Below are positions 40,670-51,448 of a DNA stretch of 64,000 nt, piece after piece. Each line of letters opens with the position of its first letter. Position 1 is the first letter of the stretch. Below the pieces are notes generated by a model. That model was not told where the DNA came from, ran no database searches, and saw only the letters and a list, made by a program, of their open reading frames with translations. A program made the position numbers and the translations under genes. This stretch comes from Pratylenchus scribneri (Eukaryota; Nematoda; Chromadorea; Rhabditida; Pratylenchidae), in the NCBI GenBank assembly GCA_030063045.1, contig JAQSEB010000159.1, forward strand, positions 930,001 to 994,000, written 5' to 3'.

Positions 40670-42706
40670 TTATGTTGGCATTGGCATAATTTGATTCTGC
40701 GATTTATGCCAAAAACGGAATATTCGTGAGATGGTATTACGATAAGGTGTATTAATTAGAATTGTGATGATTGGATTTAGTGTTGGAATTATATATAAAA
40801 TAATGCTTCCAATCAGTTCAAATTGTTTGAAATCCTCACAATCATCAATGTTTTGTTGCATTCCACATAATAACATAAATAATGTCATGAAAAGCAAAAA
40901 ACTTAAGGAAAGAAAAGGAATAGAAGCCTAAAATTTAAAAAAAATTAAATTGATGTTATATTAAATAGGTACTGGATTTTTATTGATATAAAATCTGAAT
41001 TAAATATTGAAGTGTATGTAAAAATAAAAATTATAAATAGAGTAAAATTAGTAAAAAGTTACTTATATAATTTTTATCAAATATCTCAAAATTTTTTTTA
41101 ACATTAATAAAGAGGATTTATATTGATTTCAGTAATCAGTACAGAAAGTAGCTTTATAGATGAAAAAATTTAAAAAAAATGGCCAATTTTTCATAAAATT
41201 TTTAAAAAAAATGTCAAAAATTTCTGAATATCCCTAAATTATGAAAATATTACATTATTTTTACAAAACAATGATTCAATAAAAATCCAATCTCATATTA
41301 AAAAAATTTAATTTTTTTATTATACCAAAAGTGTCAATGTCCTCGTCAATTGTTTATTTAAATTGCGCGTATTTTCACTAAAAACACCATGGGAATTGAC
41401 ATATCTGATTATGCGCCAACGAAGAATGATAATTATTATAAAGCAAATAATATAATATAAAATAGATCCCATTAGCCAGAAATTAAGGGCCACATTTAAT
41501 TTCTAAAATTTCAATATTTATAATAAATATTAAAAATGTTACAAAAATTGTTGGATACATTATAAAAGGAATAAATTAGTTTTAAAATGAGATCAAAAGC
41601 ATTGATCAATGTTTATGATCAAAAATGATCAAAATTTGATTTTTTTAAATCAATAAATTTTTTGTAAATAATTTGGAAAATATCTAGCAATATTAAATGA
41701 TTTTTGATATCATTTTGTATAGTCAATTTTATACCCTTTAATATGCTTTTAATTCAAAAATTTTACAATAAGATCTTTTTTATTTCTAATTTCTTTTACT
41801 AACTTTCGTAAAGTCAATAAAACAATTTACCTCATCGATAATAACGTAGCAACTTTCTTCGAGCATATTCGTCGTTTTTAAATATTCTTTATCTTCTGGT
41901 CGACATTTTAAAAAGCTGTCCCGAAATTGCGTCAAAAATATTGAATTGAGCCAAAAATGATAAATAAAAGCATAGTAAAAATGAGTAATTGGGAATATCG
42001 CCAGAGGCTAATTTGTGTATTCCTGTAAATATTTTCGTTCAGTATTCAGTTTAGAAATTCCAAAAAAAAATTCGAAAATTGTTAATTAAGTCCCGATCTT
42101 ATATTTATATGTTCCTGATTGATCAGTAAATCGATAAAGGATATATTTTGAATATTCTTATTGATATACTTATTAATTGTAAGAAGAAAAATTTTAATAA
42201 AAAAAATTGTTTTTAATTTGAATATTTTAGAAAATTTTTATAAATCAAAATATTTAGAAATTCAAAATTATTTACAATAATTAATATTATATTTTTGAAT
42301 TAATTACCAACCGATTTAGCAGGAAATATCTATAAACAAATTGAAAAACAATTAGCAATAAATCGAATGAATATAGTAGTCTATTGATGACGGACATAAT
42401 ACCAAGACCAAATGGTCCAAAAAGATAGTAAAATTGAATCGCAAAATAACCAAAATTAACTCCAATAGTAAAATTATCGAGAACAACGGAATACTAAATA
42501 AATTTATTTTTTTATAATTTTTAATTAAAAAAATCAACCGTTGCCCCAATGAATTCTTGCAAGAGAAAGAAGAGATCAAAAATGCAAGTTTGAAGCAGAA
42601 TTCGACTATGGTTGATCATTTCCTTTGGAGTTTGCCAGAAATTAAGTATGAGGCCGAATGGAGGACAAATTCGCGTCAATAATTTGACAAAAGCTATTAA
42701 GTCCAT
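40670..42706 (-). CDS. Str-type seven-transmembrane chemoreceptor, complete
   Basis: Five exons read on the minus strand, 42706-42539, 42493-42308, 42007-41831, 41502-41326 and 40927-40670, all in phase 0 with GT-AG introns, giving 321 aa. This is close to the 320-350 aa of nematode Str/Srd chemoreceptors. Family marks are LILNFWQTPKEM and ILLQTCIFDL after TM1, FGYFAIQFYYLFGPFG, FQFVYRYFLLNR (residues 107-117), NKQLTRTLTLL before TM6, and LNPIITILINTPYR at the end of TM7 (PYR 297-299). It should be a G-protein-coupled receptor in the cilia of sensory neurons; the ligand cannot be read from sequence. Start ATG 42706 gives a short N-terminus, so a small extra 5' exon is possible. No frameshift or stop is seen, so it looks functional. 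Confidence 0.88.
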
Positions 42707-42785
42707 TTTTATCAAATATTTATAATGTTGATGAATTTTTCTTCCTACTTTTATTATGAACGATGGCGGAAGTCAAAGAGTATTT

Positions 42786-43033
42786 ATCTCAAATTTAAAT
42801 ATTTCCTCAATAAAACGAAAAAGCACCTGTCCCGTCTCATTCCATAAATGTTTATGACTCAATATTATGTTTAAAATAACAATGTTTTAAATGAATTTCC
42901 GTTCCGATTTTTAATGGAAATGATGGAGGATATCAATGGAATATGTTTTTATGTTTATCGTAAATTTAAATATTTGCTTCCTATAAAACGAAAAAGCACC
43001 TGTCCTGTCTCATTCGCTAAATGTTTATGCCCA
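42786..43033. repeat. Direct repeat pair upstream of the chemoreceptor
   Basis: Two blocks about 180 bp apart share AAATTTAAATATTT, then ATAAAACGAAAAAGCACCTG, TCC(C/T)GTCTCATTC and TAAATGTTTATG. They lie 80-330 bp 5' of the receptor start, so they may be promoter duplications or repeat remnants. Confidence 0.65.
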
Positions 43034-43635
43034 AATTTTGTGAAAATCTCATAAGAATTAGTAATAGTTTCCCAAAAAGTTATGACAAAAAAGTAAATTA
43101 AGACCAAATAATTTTGAATATTATAAATTATTGTTATTATTTTTAATTTGCCGACTAAACATTTTAGTTAATTTCCATTTCAACATCAAAAAATTCTGAG
43201 TAATATTTAAATGCGTTTTAATATTGGAAAAGAGATATGTTGACATTTAAATATGACACAAATAAATAAAGAAAAATTTCCATTGTTGTATTTTCTGTTA
43301 TAATAAAATAAGGAGCGGATTTTTGCCTTCAATTTCACAATCATTCTTTGTGCGGAACTAACCATCGTGCAGCAGCAGCAGGTGTGGAAATTTGGATGCA
43401 TCATCGCCGGCTAAAACTTAAGGGCATTTATTCTTTATTCATTTCATCACATCCATTATTCATCAGGCCCCTCTTTCCATACATTATTCCTCCGGTCATA
43501 TTCCTTTTCATTTTGCGAAAAACAAGAACATTAATTTTCCGAAAAGCTATTTTAAATCATATGTGAATTTACTGCTATTAAGTCCATATTTCATTATCTT
43601 AAAATCATTCTCTGAATTCAACATATTTCCTATAC

Positions 43636-44065
43636 GCCGGGGTCGATTCCACAATGGACAAAGGGTGGTGCAAATATGGGCGATTCCACAATGGTGCAAA
43701 TATAAAGTTTTTGGCTTCTAATAAATCAGAAACTGGTTTTAGACACTACAAACCTTTATACCTATTTGTAGATCTCATCGAGACGCATCGATTGGTATAT
43801 GATTTGTTAGCTTTTGGCCCAAAATAAGAAAATTTAAAACCAAAATCTGGAAAAAATGGTTTAAATGGTTTAATAAATACTCTTTAATTTTGACCAAATC
43901 ATGACAAATTTTATACCATTCGATGCATCTCGATTAGATCTACAAAATGGTATAAGGTTTGTGTGGTCTAAAACCGGTTTCTGATTTATTAGAAGCCAAA
44001 AACTTTATATTTGTACCATTGTGGAATCGCCCATATTTATACCATTGTGGAATCGACCTAGCACC
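43636..44065. mobile_element. TIR element (430 bp) flanked by 10-bp direct repeats
   Basis: The termini contain a perfect 17-bp inverted repeat, GGTCGATTCCACAATGG (43641-43657) and its complement at 44042-44058. The inverted match continues inward through the TTGGCTTCTAATAAATCAG segment for about 150 bp per arm. The direct repeat TTTCCTATAC flanks it at 43626-43635 and 44066-44075; 9-11 bp target duplications are typical of Mutator-like elements. Two CpG-rich motifs of the ATCGAGACGCATCGATTGGT type lie inside. There is no transposase. It sits just 5' of the MATH-BTB-like gene. Confidence 0.75.
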
Positions 44066-44125
44066 TTTCCTATACCCTTCTTAATTCAATTTATTCAATC
44101 GCCGGAAAAATCGTCTTTTTTCAAA

Positions 44126-45686
44126 ATGACTTCCTTCGAATATGATGAATTTGTGGTTGTTGCTGAAGAGGAATTGAAAATTCACCGCGGTTTGTTTTAT
44201 AATCATAACTCAAGTAATTTTTAAAAATCAGATAAAAATACAATCTCGAAGGCCAAATTTTCCACCCGAATTGGCAATTATGAATGGTCAGAGAGAGAAG
44301 AATTTGTCATTAAATCCAGTATAATTTTAAGGCACTGTTCGTTCCCTATTCGCAATTATTATGGAGTTCCTTCTTTGGAATTGGAATGCCAGGAAGTGTT
44401 TGATGGGATTGTGAACGAAATGCATATTGAAGTTGTCGTGCATGCTTTGGATTTGGAGAAGGATTCCTATGGATATAAATATTGTCGCTTAAAGCAAGAA
44501 CGGAAATTGTTGAATTCAATTTCTGCCAAATGGTCTTGCATTGATCCAAATTTTCTACTTGCGATGGGTGAATCCAATTATTCTTGGAGTATTTAATAAT
44601 CTAATTTTAAGGATTTTGTTGACCATACGAATTCTGAAGGATCGTTCCCAATTGTAAGTAAATGGGTTGTTGGTGGAATTTGAAACTTTGTAAATATATA
44701 ATTTGAATCAACTTTTTTTCTGGTTAATTAGGGATAAGTATAAGTATATTAGCCATTTTGAATTATATATCGCTTTCTTAAGTTATAATTTTATAAAACA
44801 TTCATTTTTTTAGCTTAACTATTCTCTATAAAAATGTTTTTCTAACTTGACGCTAAAATTCTGGCATACTCATTTAAAAAAGTGGTTTTATTAAATTTGC
44901 ATTATTTCCAGTCCACGCTTCATTGCTTCGAATTCTCTTGGAAATTTCTCCAGCAATGGGAAATTGTGCTTTGCCGGACGAATTTATCAGGTCAACAAAC
45001 AGGTAAAAGACGAAGGGAAGAGGATAAAGAGGAAATTTGTAAATTTTTTGTAACTTAAATAATCTCTATCATGTTCCAAATTATCAATTTTTATTTGGTA
45101 GTTTGCTAATACGGTTCTCTTAAACACTTTCATTATTTTTTCACTGTTCAGTTGCTTAGCTGGTTATCTCCCTATTTTGAGCGAATGTTCAACGGGGATG
45201 AATCAAAACAAGAAGAGATCGAATTGAAGAAGTTGGAAGGATTGACAAATCCAAATGTATTCGAGGTAGCTTTGGAAAGGATAAATATAATTTATAATTA
45301 ATTTATTCAAGGATTTCCTGTTGGCATTTTGCCCTCCCGGTCTAATTGAAGTTTTGCCGAATCGTGAGTTTTAAATTAATTGTCATTTAAAATATATAAA
45401 AATTTAATTAAAGGCCAAAATGTTGGGGATTTATTGGTGTTGGCCGAATATTTTCAAGTGGATTTGCTGAAGAAGAAATGTGAGCGCCATTTGGAATTGT
45501 GCCGTGAAATGGATGTCTCGGAGCGAGTTTTGTTGGCCAAAAAGTTCGGATTGGAGGAAGTGCAGGTAAAAAATGGTTAAAGTAAACAAAGAGAAATTAT
45601 CAAATGAATTTTAGACTAAATTGGTGAAAGGATGTTCAGCAGAGGAAAGCAAACGAATTAGCCTTGCATTGTTGAAAGCCCCCTAA
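44126..45686 (+). CDS. MATH-BTB-like protein, possibly broken in its 5' half
   Basis: The 3' half is a clean BTB/POZ domain in exons 44912-45002, 45152-45265, 45312-45363, 45414-45565 and 45615-45686. It reads GRIYQVNKQLLSW, SPYFERMFNGDE, IELKKLEGL, VGDLLVLAEYFQVDLLKKKC, then an alpha-helical tail. BTB proteins of this type dimerise and act as cullin-3 ubiquitin-ligase adaptors. The 5' part (about 44245-44654) resembles a degraded MATH substrate-binding domain (FSTRIGNYEW, IEVVVHALDLEKDSYGY, LLAMG then DFVDHTNSEGSFPI). Its exons do not join in phase at three places: after the ATG exon near 44212, at 44566/44612, and at 44654/44912. A weak donor at 44532 restores phase only by reading the 44612 exon in a poorer frame. 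It is either a pseudogene, a BTB-only gene, or assembly error. AATAAA lies at 45739. Confidence 0.65.
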
Positions 45687-46154
45687 ACGAAGAACGGATA
45701 AAGTGAAACCATTATAAAATGGAAAATACATTTGTTTAAATAAAGAGATGACCCATATTGGAGTCCCAAATATTTTTTAGAATAATTATACATTGATATC
45801 AACAATTTGATTTATTATAAAATCGACACTTATTCAATCTCAAAATGTTATTTAACTTTATTCATTTTGATCTTTTATTTCAATTTAAAAAGCATAAATG
45901 ATACTAAATACGAACTCTACATTAATGACCTCTTAATTCCCTCTTAAAAGAACATATACTGGTAATTTAAATCATCATTAAATCTAATTGAAAAGGTCCC
46001 TTTTGATGTTTATTCAAAATATATTAAAATTTAATAAAATAAATATTAGGATTTATTTTGGGAGAAAAAAATATCTTTAGGTGTAACCAAGCTATGCAGA
46101 AATGCTGCAGTGCAGTGTTATCCATTTGAGAACCTTTTACTTTTTTTTTAATAG

Positions 46155-46432
46155 AAGTCATTCGCGCAAAGGGCATTAATTACTCTCAAAATAAACCAGA
46201 TCCAAAAATCGCTGTAATGATATGGGAGGAGGGAAATCTTCCATCAAGCCCAGGGGCAATTTTTATTTTTTACTTTTATTGGAATGAGATTTTTGAACGG
46301 CTAATCTTATCGTGTAAACGAACCTGTTGCCCAGTTACCTTTATACAACCGAATGATGGCTACGCCAATTATTACCTGGCCTTGATTGAAGCCAAAATGG
46401 GCAAAGGTATGAACGCAAAACTGCGCGATTAA
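46155..46432 (+). CDS. Possible partial exon(s), unknown protein
   Basis: After an AATAG acceptor at 46154 the frame is open for 92 codons, with coding-like text (VIRAKGINYSQNKPDPK, IAVMIWEEG, NDGYANYYLALIEAK). The middle third (IFIFYFYWNEIF) looks like translated intron, and no good GT donor is present there. There is no start codon with context and no downstream exon before the next promoter at 46577. It may be a remnant or one exon of a lost gene. No family was recognised. Confidence 0.3.
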
Positions 46433-46576
46433 CTTTTTTTAAATAGTTTTTTTGCACTTTTTGTCCATATTATAGATAGTTAATTTTATGGCCCATCAAA
46501 TATTTGTGGATTCATTGAAGGAGAATGACAGAAAGTGAAACCAGTCAGCGGCCAAAAAATGCCAACTCAAAGGCCC

Positions 46577-46583
46577 TATATAA
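46577..46583 (+). promoter_or_regulatory. TATA box of the Gly/Cys-rich secreted protein gene
   Basis: TATATAA, followed by GG, lies 142 bp before the start codon in a locally G+C-richer stretch (GGCCCTATATAAGGC). An AACCAGATCTCAACAAC leader follows, then a TTTCAG acceptor ending at 46703, 15 bases before the ATG. The layout suggests transcription start near 46610 and either a 5'-UTR intron or a trans-splice site. Confidence 0.6.
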
Positions 46584-46718
46584 GGCAATTGGGCGGCTTC
46601 TTTAACCAGATCTCAACAACAAACAAATCTCCCAAATATAACCAAAAAGTCCTCTTAATAATCTTATGATTTTTCATTATTAATTTTAAAATATTCCTTT
46701 CAGCAGAACATTCTCAAA

Positions 46719-48659
46719 ATGTCAAGGTGTAAACTTTGTTGTGCCATTCTGGCATTCGCCCTATTTGCCGATGTGGCCCAAGCATTTTTGTTCAGTGGCA
46801 GTGCTGAGTATGTTTATTGGGGTAACTTGAGTAATATAACAATCAATTACTTTTAAGATTGGCACCGATTAATCCACGATTCCGTCGTCAATGCGGTGGA
46901 GGCTGTGGCGGAGGAGGAGGCTGTGGTGGAGGAGGAGGTAAAAATTGGGGGCTATTTTTTTTTGTTTTGATGTCCATTTTATTTAAATTTTGAGGGAATT
47001 AAATTCTATAAAAATTTTCAGGTGGTTGCGGAGGAGGCGGAGGTGGCTGTGGAGGTGGAGGTGGATGCGGAGGAGGAGGCGGTGGATGTGGAGGAGGCGG
47101 CGGTGGCTGCGGTGGTGGAGGAGGATGCGGAGGAGGAGGCGGCGGCGGCTGCGGAGGTGGAGGAGGTAAATATTGGGAATTGAAATTTGGGAATAAATGA
47201 ACAGTAAATATTAAATAATAGTTTTGAATCTTCGTATTTGAATAATATAGTACTAGTGGTATTTTAATTAATATTAGGTAATCATTTTATTTTTCTTAAA
47301 GGGTCTTGGTATTTCTTTTATTATCGAAAAATCTTGGACTTTCTTTTAATAATGTTAAAAAATCTAGAATTTATCAAGAGAATTTTGTCATCTTTTGGCA
47401 TTTTTTAAGTTTATTTTTATAACAATTTTAACATTTTTGAATTTTATAATAATTAATCAGGTGGTTGCGGCGGCGGAGGAGGATGCGGAGGAGGCAGCGG
47501 TGGAGGTGGACAAGTTATCACATTGAAACTTAGCTGCAGCAGTGGAGGAGGTGTGTCTTTTTAGAAAAAACATCAAATTAAAAAAATAGGGTATTGTTAA
47601 TATTTGAAAGAATAATTGAATGCATGCAATTTTTGATTAACTAATTAACCAAGATAAATTGTTTTTGATTAATTTTAAATGTGCTTTTGATTAACAAAGA
47701 AAATGTATTTTGGATTAAATGTGTTTTCGATTAACTAAGAATGTGTTTTAGATTAACTAAGAAAATGTGTTTTCGATTAAGTAAAAAAATGTGTTTTCGA
47801 TTGACTCAGAAAATGTTTTCGATTAAGTAAGAAAGTGTTTTAGATTAACTAAGAGAATGTGTTTTCGATTAAGTAAAAAAATGTGTTTTCGATTAACTAA
47901 GAGAATGTGTTTTCGATTAAGTAAAAAAATGTGTTTTCGATTGACTCAGAAAATGTTTTCGATTAAGTAAGAAAATGTGTTTTCGATTAAGTAAGAAAAA
48001 TGTGTTTTCGATTATCTAAAAAATGTGTTTAGATTATAAATTTATTAAAAAGTAATTAGATTAAAAATTTCTAAGATTAAAATAATTGATTGTAATTTGT
48101 AAATTATATGAATATTTTAAAAGGTGGAGGCGGATGCGGTGGCGGAGGAGGCGGATGCGGAGGAGGAGGTGGCAGTGGATGTGGCGGAGGATGCGGTGGC
48201 GGAGGAGGCGGATGCGGAGGAGGAGGTGGCGGTGGATGTGGCGGAGGATGCGGAGGAGGAGGTGGCGGTGGATGTGGCGGAGGAGGTGGCGGTGGATGTG
48301 GCGGAGGATGCGGAGGAGGAGGCGGCGGTGGATGTGGAGGAGGATGCGGTGGCGGAGGAGGAGGTGGCTGTGGAGGTGGATGCGGAGGAGGTGGTGGCGA
48401 TGGATGTGGCGGAGGCTGCGGAGGAGGTGGCGGCGGAAGTGGAGGAGGATGCAGTGGCGGAGGAGGAGGAGGATGCGGAGGCGGATGCGGAGGAGGTGGT
48501 GGCGGATGTGGAGGAGGATGCAGTGGCGGAGGAGGAGGTGGATGCGGAGGAGGCGGTGGCTGTGGAGGCGGATGCGGAGGAGGAGGAGGTGGCGGAGGAG
48601 GCTGCTGTCGCCGCAAACGATTGGCACTTTTGCAACGTGTGGCAAAAATTGCTTGTTGA
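46719..48659 (+). CDS. Secreted glycine/cysteine-rich repeat protein
   Basis: Five exons (46719-46807, 46858-46937, 47022-47165, 47461-47550, 48124-48659) join in phase to 312 aa. Residues 1-22 are a signal peptide (MSRCKLCC...DVAQA). A short linker ends in PRFRR; then about 250 residues are almost only Gly and Cys in C-G(3-6) units, interrupted once by VITLKLSCSSG; the tail is CCRRKR then LALLQRVAKIAC. Dibasic sites at both ends suggest furin-type release of the core. Dense Cys implies disulphide cross-linking in an extracellular matrix such as cuticle, eggshell or secreted coat. Every repeat intron begins after G|GT, keeping glycine phase, so exons could be gained or lost without frameshift. 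Sense-strand DNA is GGA/GGC/TGC-rich. Poly(A) signal AATAAA is at 48806. Function is inferred from composition only. Confidence 0.85.
47620..48040 (+). repeat. Intronic minisatellite of ~20-24-bp GTGTTTTCGATTAA units
   Basis: Intron 4 of the Gly/Cys-rich gene holds about 15 imperfect units of the type AAGAAAATGTGTTTTCGATT (variants TTAGATTAACTAAG, GTAAAAAAATG). Unit length varies from about 18 to 26 bp. The same units occur reverse-complemented on the plus strand at 49665-50060, in an intron of the convergent neighbour gene. Confidence 0.85.
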
Positions 48660-48805
48660 TATCGATCTTTTCCCATTTTCATTTTCCCAATCTCAATTGT
48701 ATTTTTTCTTTTATAATCGTAGATTGTAGTTGTAGTAGCTTGTAGTTATAGATCTTAGAATTAGAACATTAGATATATATTGCTGTAGTTTGATAGAAAT
48801 ATTTG

Positions 48806-48811
48806 AATAAA
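48806..48811 (+). terminator. Poly(A) signal of the Gly/Cys-rich gene
   Basis: AATAAA lies 147 bases after the stop codon at the end of a T-rich 3' UTR, the first canonical hexamer after the gene. Confidence 0.6.
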
Positions 48812-49163
48812 AATTTAAACGAACTTTTCTATTTTATTTGCAATTTTTAAAATTTGCTATGGTTATTAAAATTCCCTTTTTCCTAATTAAAAAAAATATA
48901 GATTTGACATTTAAATGTAACTTTTAAAAATATTAATGTTCTAAATTGGGTCTCTTATCCATTTTTTAATAGCTAGACAATCATCAATAATTGAAGTTTA
49001 ATTCAGAATTCAAATAAAATGGATTAAAATGCCCAAGAATAAAAATGAAAACAATATATTGAAAATTGAACCAAGACAATAGTTTAAAAAATAGGAAAAA
49101 AATTATAATTTACCCCACAAAAGTTTATTTTTATTATGCTTTTATTATATTATTGATTCCATT

Positions 49164-51166
49164 TTATCCATTAAACTCTGGATTCTTTTCCACACCAGAC
49201 AAAGAATGGAACATCATCAAGCGACGGGTAGTTGGACGATTCTTTTGGGCCACATCGATTCCCAAGGCTTGACTGCTGGATTCATCTTGTCCTATTGCTG
49301 CCATAGAGCTTGAGATTTCGGACTGGGTTCGTACTCGATTATTAGTTGCAAAGATCACGCCACGTTCTCCCGAAAGACTTCGATGAACTTTTACTGGACC
49401 GAATCTAACCATCGTGGGTCCAATGCTTCGAGACTGAAAAATAATCGCATAAATGAACAACAATTTCCCTTATTAATATATTGCCTTTGTTTTCGCTAGT
49501 AATAGGCCATTCAATCGTCGAATTTGTTCCTGAAGTTCGGCTGTTTTTGATTCCTAAAAAATTTGTTTATAATTATTAATTAAATATCTACATAGTCCTT
49601 TCCTGGATTATATGTATTATTATGAATAAATAAAGAGAAGCTTAACATAAGCTTATTGATTTTAAAATTTTTTATTAGTTAAATGAAAACACATTTAATT
49701 AAAAACACATTTTTCTTAAATGATCAAAAACATACTTAATCGAAAACACAATTTTCTTAATTAATCAAAAACACATTAAATCGAAAATACATTTTTCCTT
49801 AGTTAATCGAAAACACATTTTTCTTAGTTTATCGAAAACACTTTTTTCTTGGTTAATCGAAAACATATTTGTCTTAGATAGTCGAAAATACATTTTTTTA
49901 ATTAAATCGAAAATATTTTAATCGAAAACACGTTTTTCCTAGTTAATCGAAAACACATTTTCCTATTTAGCGAAAACACACATTTTTCTTAATAATCAAA
50001 AACACATTATTCTTATTTAATAAAAAACGCATTTAATTAAATACATATTTTTATAAATTATTCTTCTTAATTCTAACAACAAATATTCTGCATGATTAAA
50101 ATAAAGATTTAGTTAAATTTGGCATATTCGACACATATGAGGATCAATTTGAATTTTTCTTCCTTATTAGATCTATCCATTTTTTGTAATAAAATCTCAC
50201 ATTTAATGCCATTTGTTCCTTATGGATATTTGTGCTTTTCTCGAGCATTTGTGCCAATTTTGCGCTCCTTTTTACAGCCAATCCCAATTCCCTTCTCAAA
50301 TCTGCATTCATTTGTCTTTCTGCTGACAATTCTTTTTCCAACTCTTCAATTTCTTCGGTTCCAGTTTGATCCACGTAAAGCCGCCTCTCCAATTCTTAAC
50401 AAAGATATTATTTATTATCGAATAAAATCATTAAATTTATCGAAAAAAGAATAAATAATTCCAAATTAATTATTATGGTTTATGGGTTTGTTTTAAATTA
50501 ACAAACCATTATATTATTAATAGAACTTTACAAGATACACCCAATTGTTTTTAAATATTATGGTTAATTCAGAAATTAAGTGTATTGAATGTTTTACTGA
50601 TTTTGATTTGGTTTATAAATCAATGTTCTATATGTCATTATTCTGGATAATCTTTTGAACTGTTAGTTTTTTCGGCATTTTCTTGTCTATTCAGCAATTT
50701 TTCATAAATTTTTAATTTTATTTTTTTTTCACATTCTTTAATGAGCAATAATTAAATATCATATTAAAAAAAAAAATTTACCTCTATTTGTCATATGCAA
50801 TCTTTCCATTTCCTTGTGCATTTTAGACATCAATTTCTCGCAATCTTCTCGTTGAATGTTCAATTGGGTTCTCTCGTGATTTATCCAGAATAAATCTCTT
50901 TCCTTTTTTGCTTCTGCGATTTTGTGGTTAAATTCTTTTTCATCGAACACATTTCCGGGCGAATTTGGCCATTTTGATGATGATGGGGACGGCAATTGGC
51001 CAATAGGGGACGAGGATGTGCTCTTCTGGGAATTTGAATGTGGAAAATGATTAAAATCTATCGAAAATTTTAAATAATTTACCACGAATTTTGGATTCGA
51101 ATGCAATGCTGAAGGATATTCTCGCTTGTCCGTCCATCCATGTTGTTCAACATCAATGGCACTCAT
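49164..51166 (-). CDS. Coiled-coil protein of unknown function
   Basis: Five exons on the minus strand, 51166-51083, 51025-50782, 50394-50201, 49553-49485 and 49433-49164, join in phase to 286 aa. Residues 1-60 are polar with a Ser/Pro-rich run (STSSSPIGQLPSPSSSK). A charged helical region follows from EKEFNHKIAEAKKERDLFW through ERQMNADLRRELGLAVKRSA and TAELQEQIRRLNGLLLAKTK, with heptad-like spacing typical of a coiled coil. The last 89 residues are basic and Ser-rich, ending with a RPTTRRLMMF segment. No signal peptide or membrane segment is seen, so it is probably a cytoplasmic or cytoskeletal scaffold. Intron 4 uses a GC donor (AAG|GCAATA). Intron 3 carries the minisatellite described at 49665-50060. 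No family was recognised. Confidence 0.75.
49665..50060 (-). repeat. Intronic minisatellite, same family as 47620-48040
   Basis: On the plus strand this reads TTAATCGAAAACACATTTTT with ~22-26-bp spacing, about 15 units. On the minus strand, the sense of the host gene, it is AAAAATGTGTTTTCGATTAA, the same as in the convergent gene. It lies wholly inside intron 3 of the coiled-coil gene. Confidence 0.85.
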
Positions 51167-51448
51167 TTTGGTAAATGTGTTTTTATTTTTTCACTTAAAT
51201 TTATTTGTCAGTCAAATTCAATTCCGTCAAATGGACGAAAAACGCGTTGTTTTTGGGTTTTTATTTTGTTTAGAGTTAATTCTAAATTCACAAAAAATTT
51301 AGCTGACTTTGAATTAATTTGGTTGTTGTGAAGGGAGGAAGGCTGATGAAAAAATTAATGGGACCGGCTGAGTGGGCTGTGTTAATCGATTATGCGCGCA
51401 AATAATTTATCGAATAGCAAAGAGGACTAATGGAAGGGAAGAGGATAA

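Noticed and set aside
43348..43566. 72-codon frame with an Ala-rich start
   Set aside because: No domain, no upstream signal; Ile/Phe/Pro-rich tail looks like noncoding T-rich DNA.
48061..48745. Six overlapping long frames (Pro/His-rich, Arg/Trp-rich, Ala/Ser-rich, Glu/Val-rich)
   Set aside because: They are frame shadows of the Gly/Cys repeat exon, which alone has signal peptide, introns in phase and a stop with poly(A) signal.
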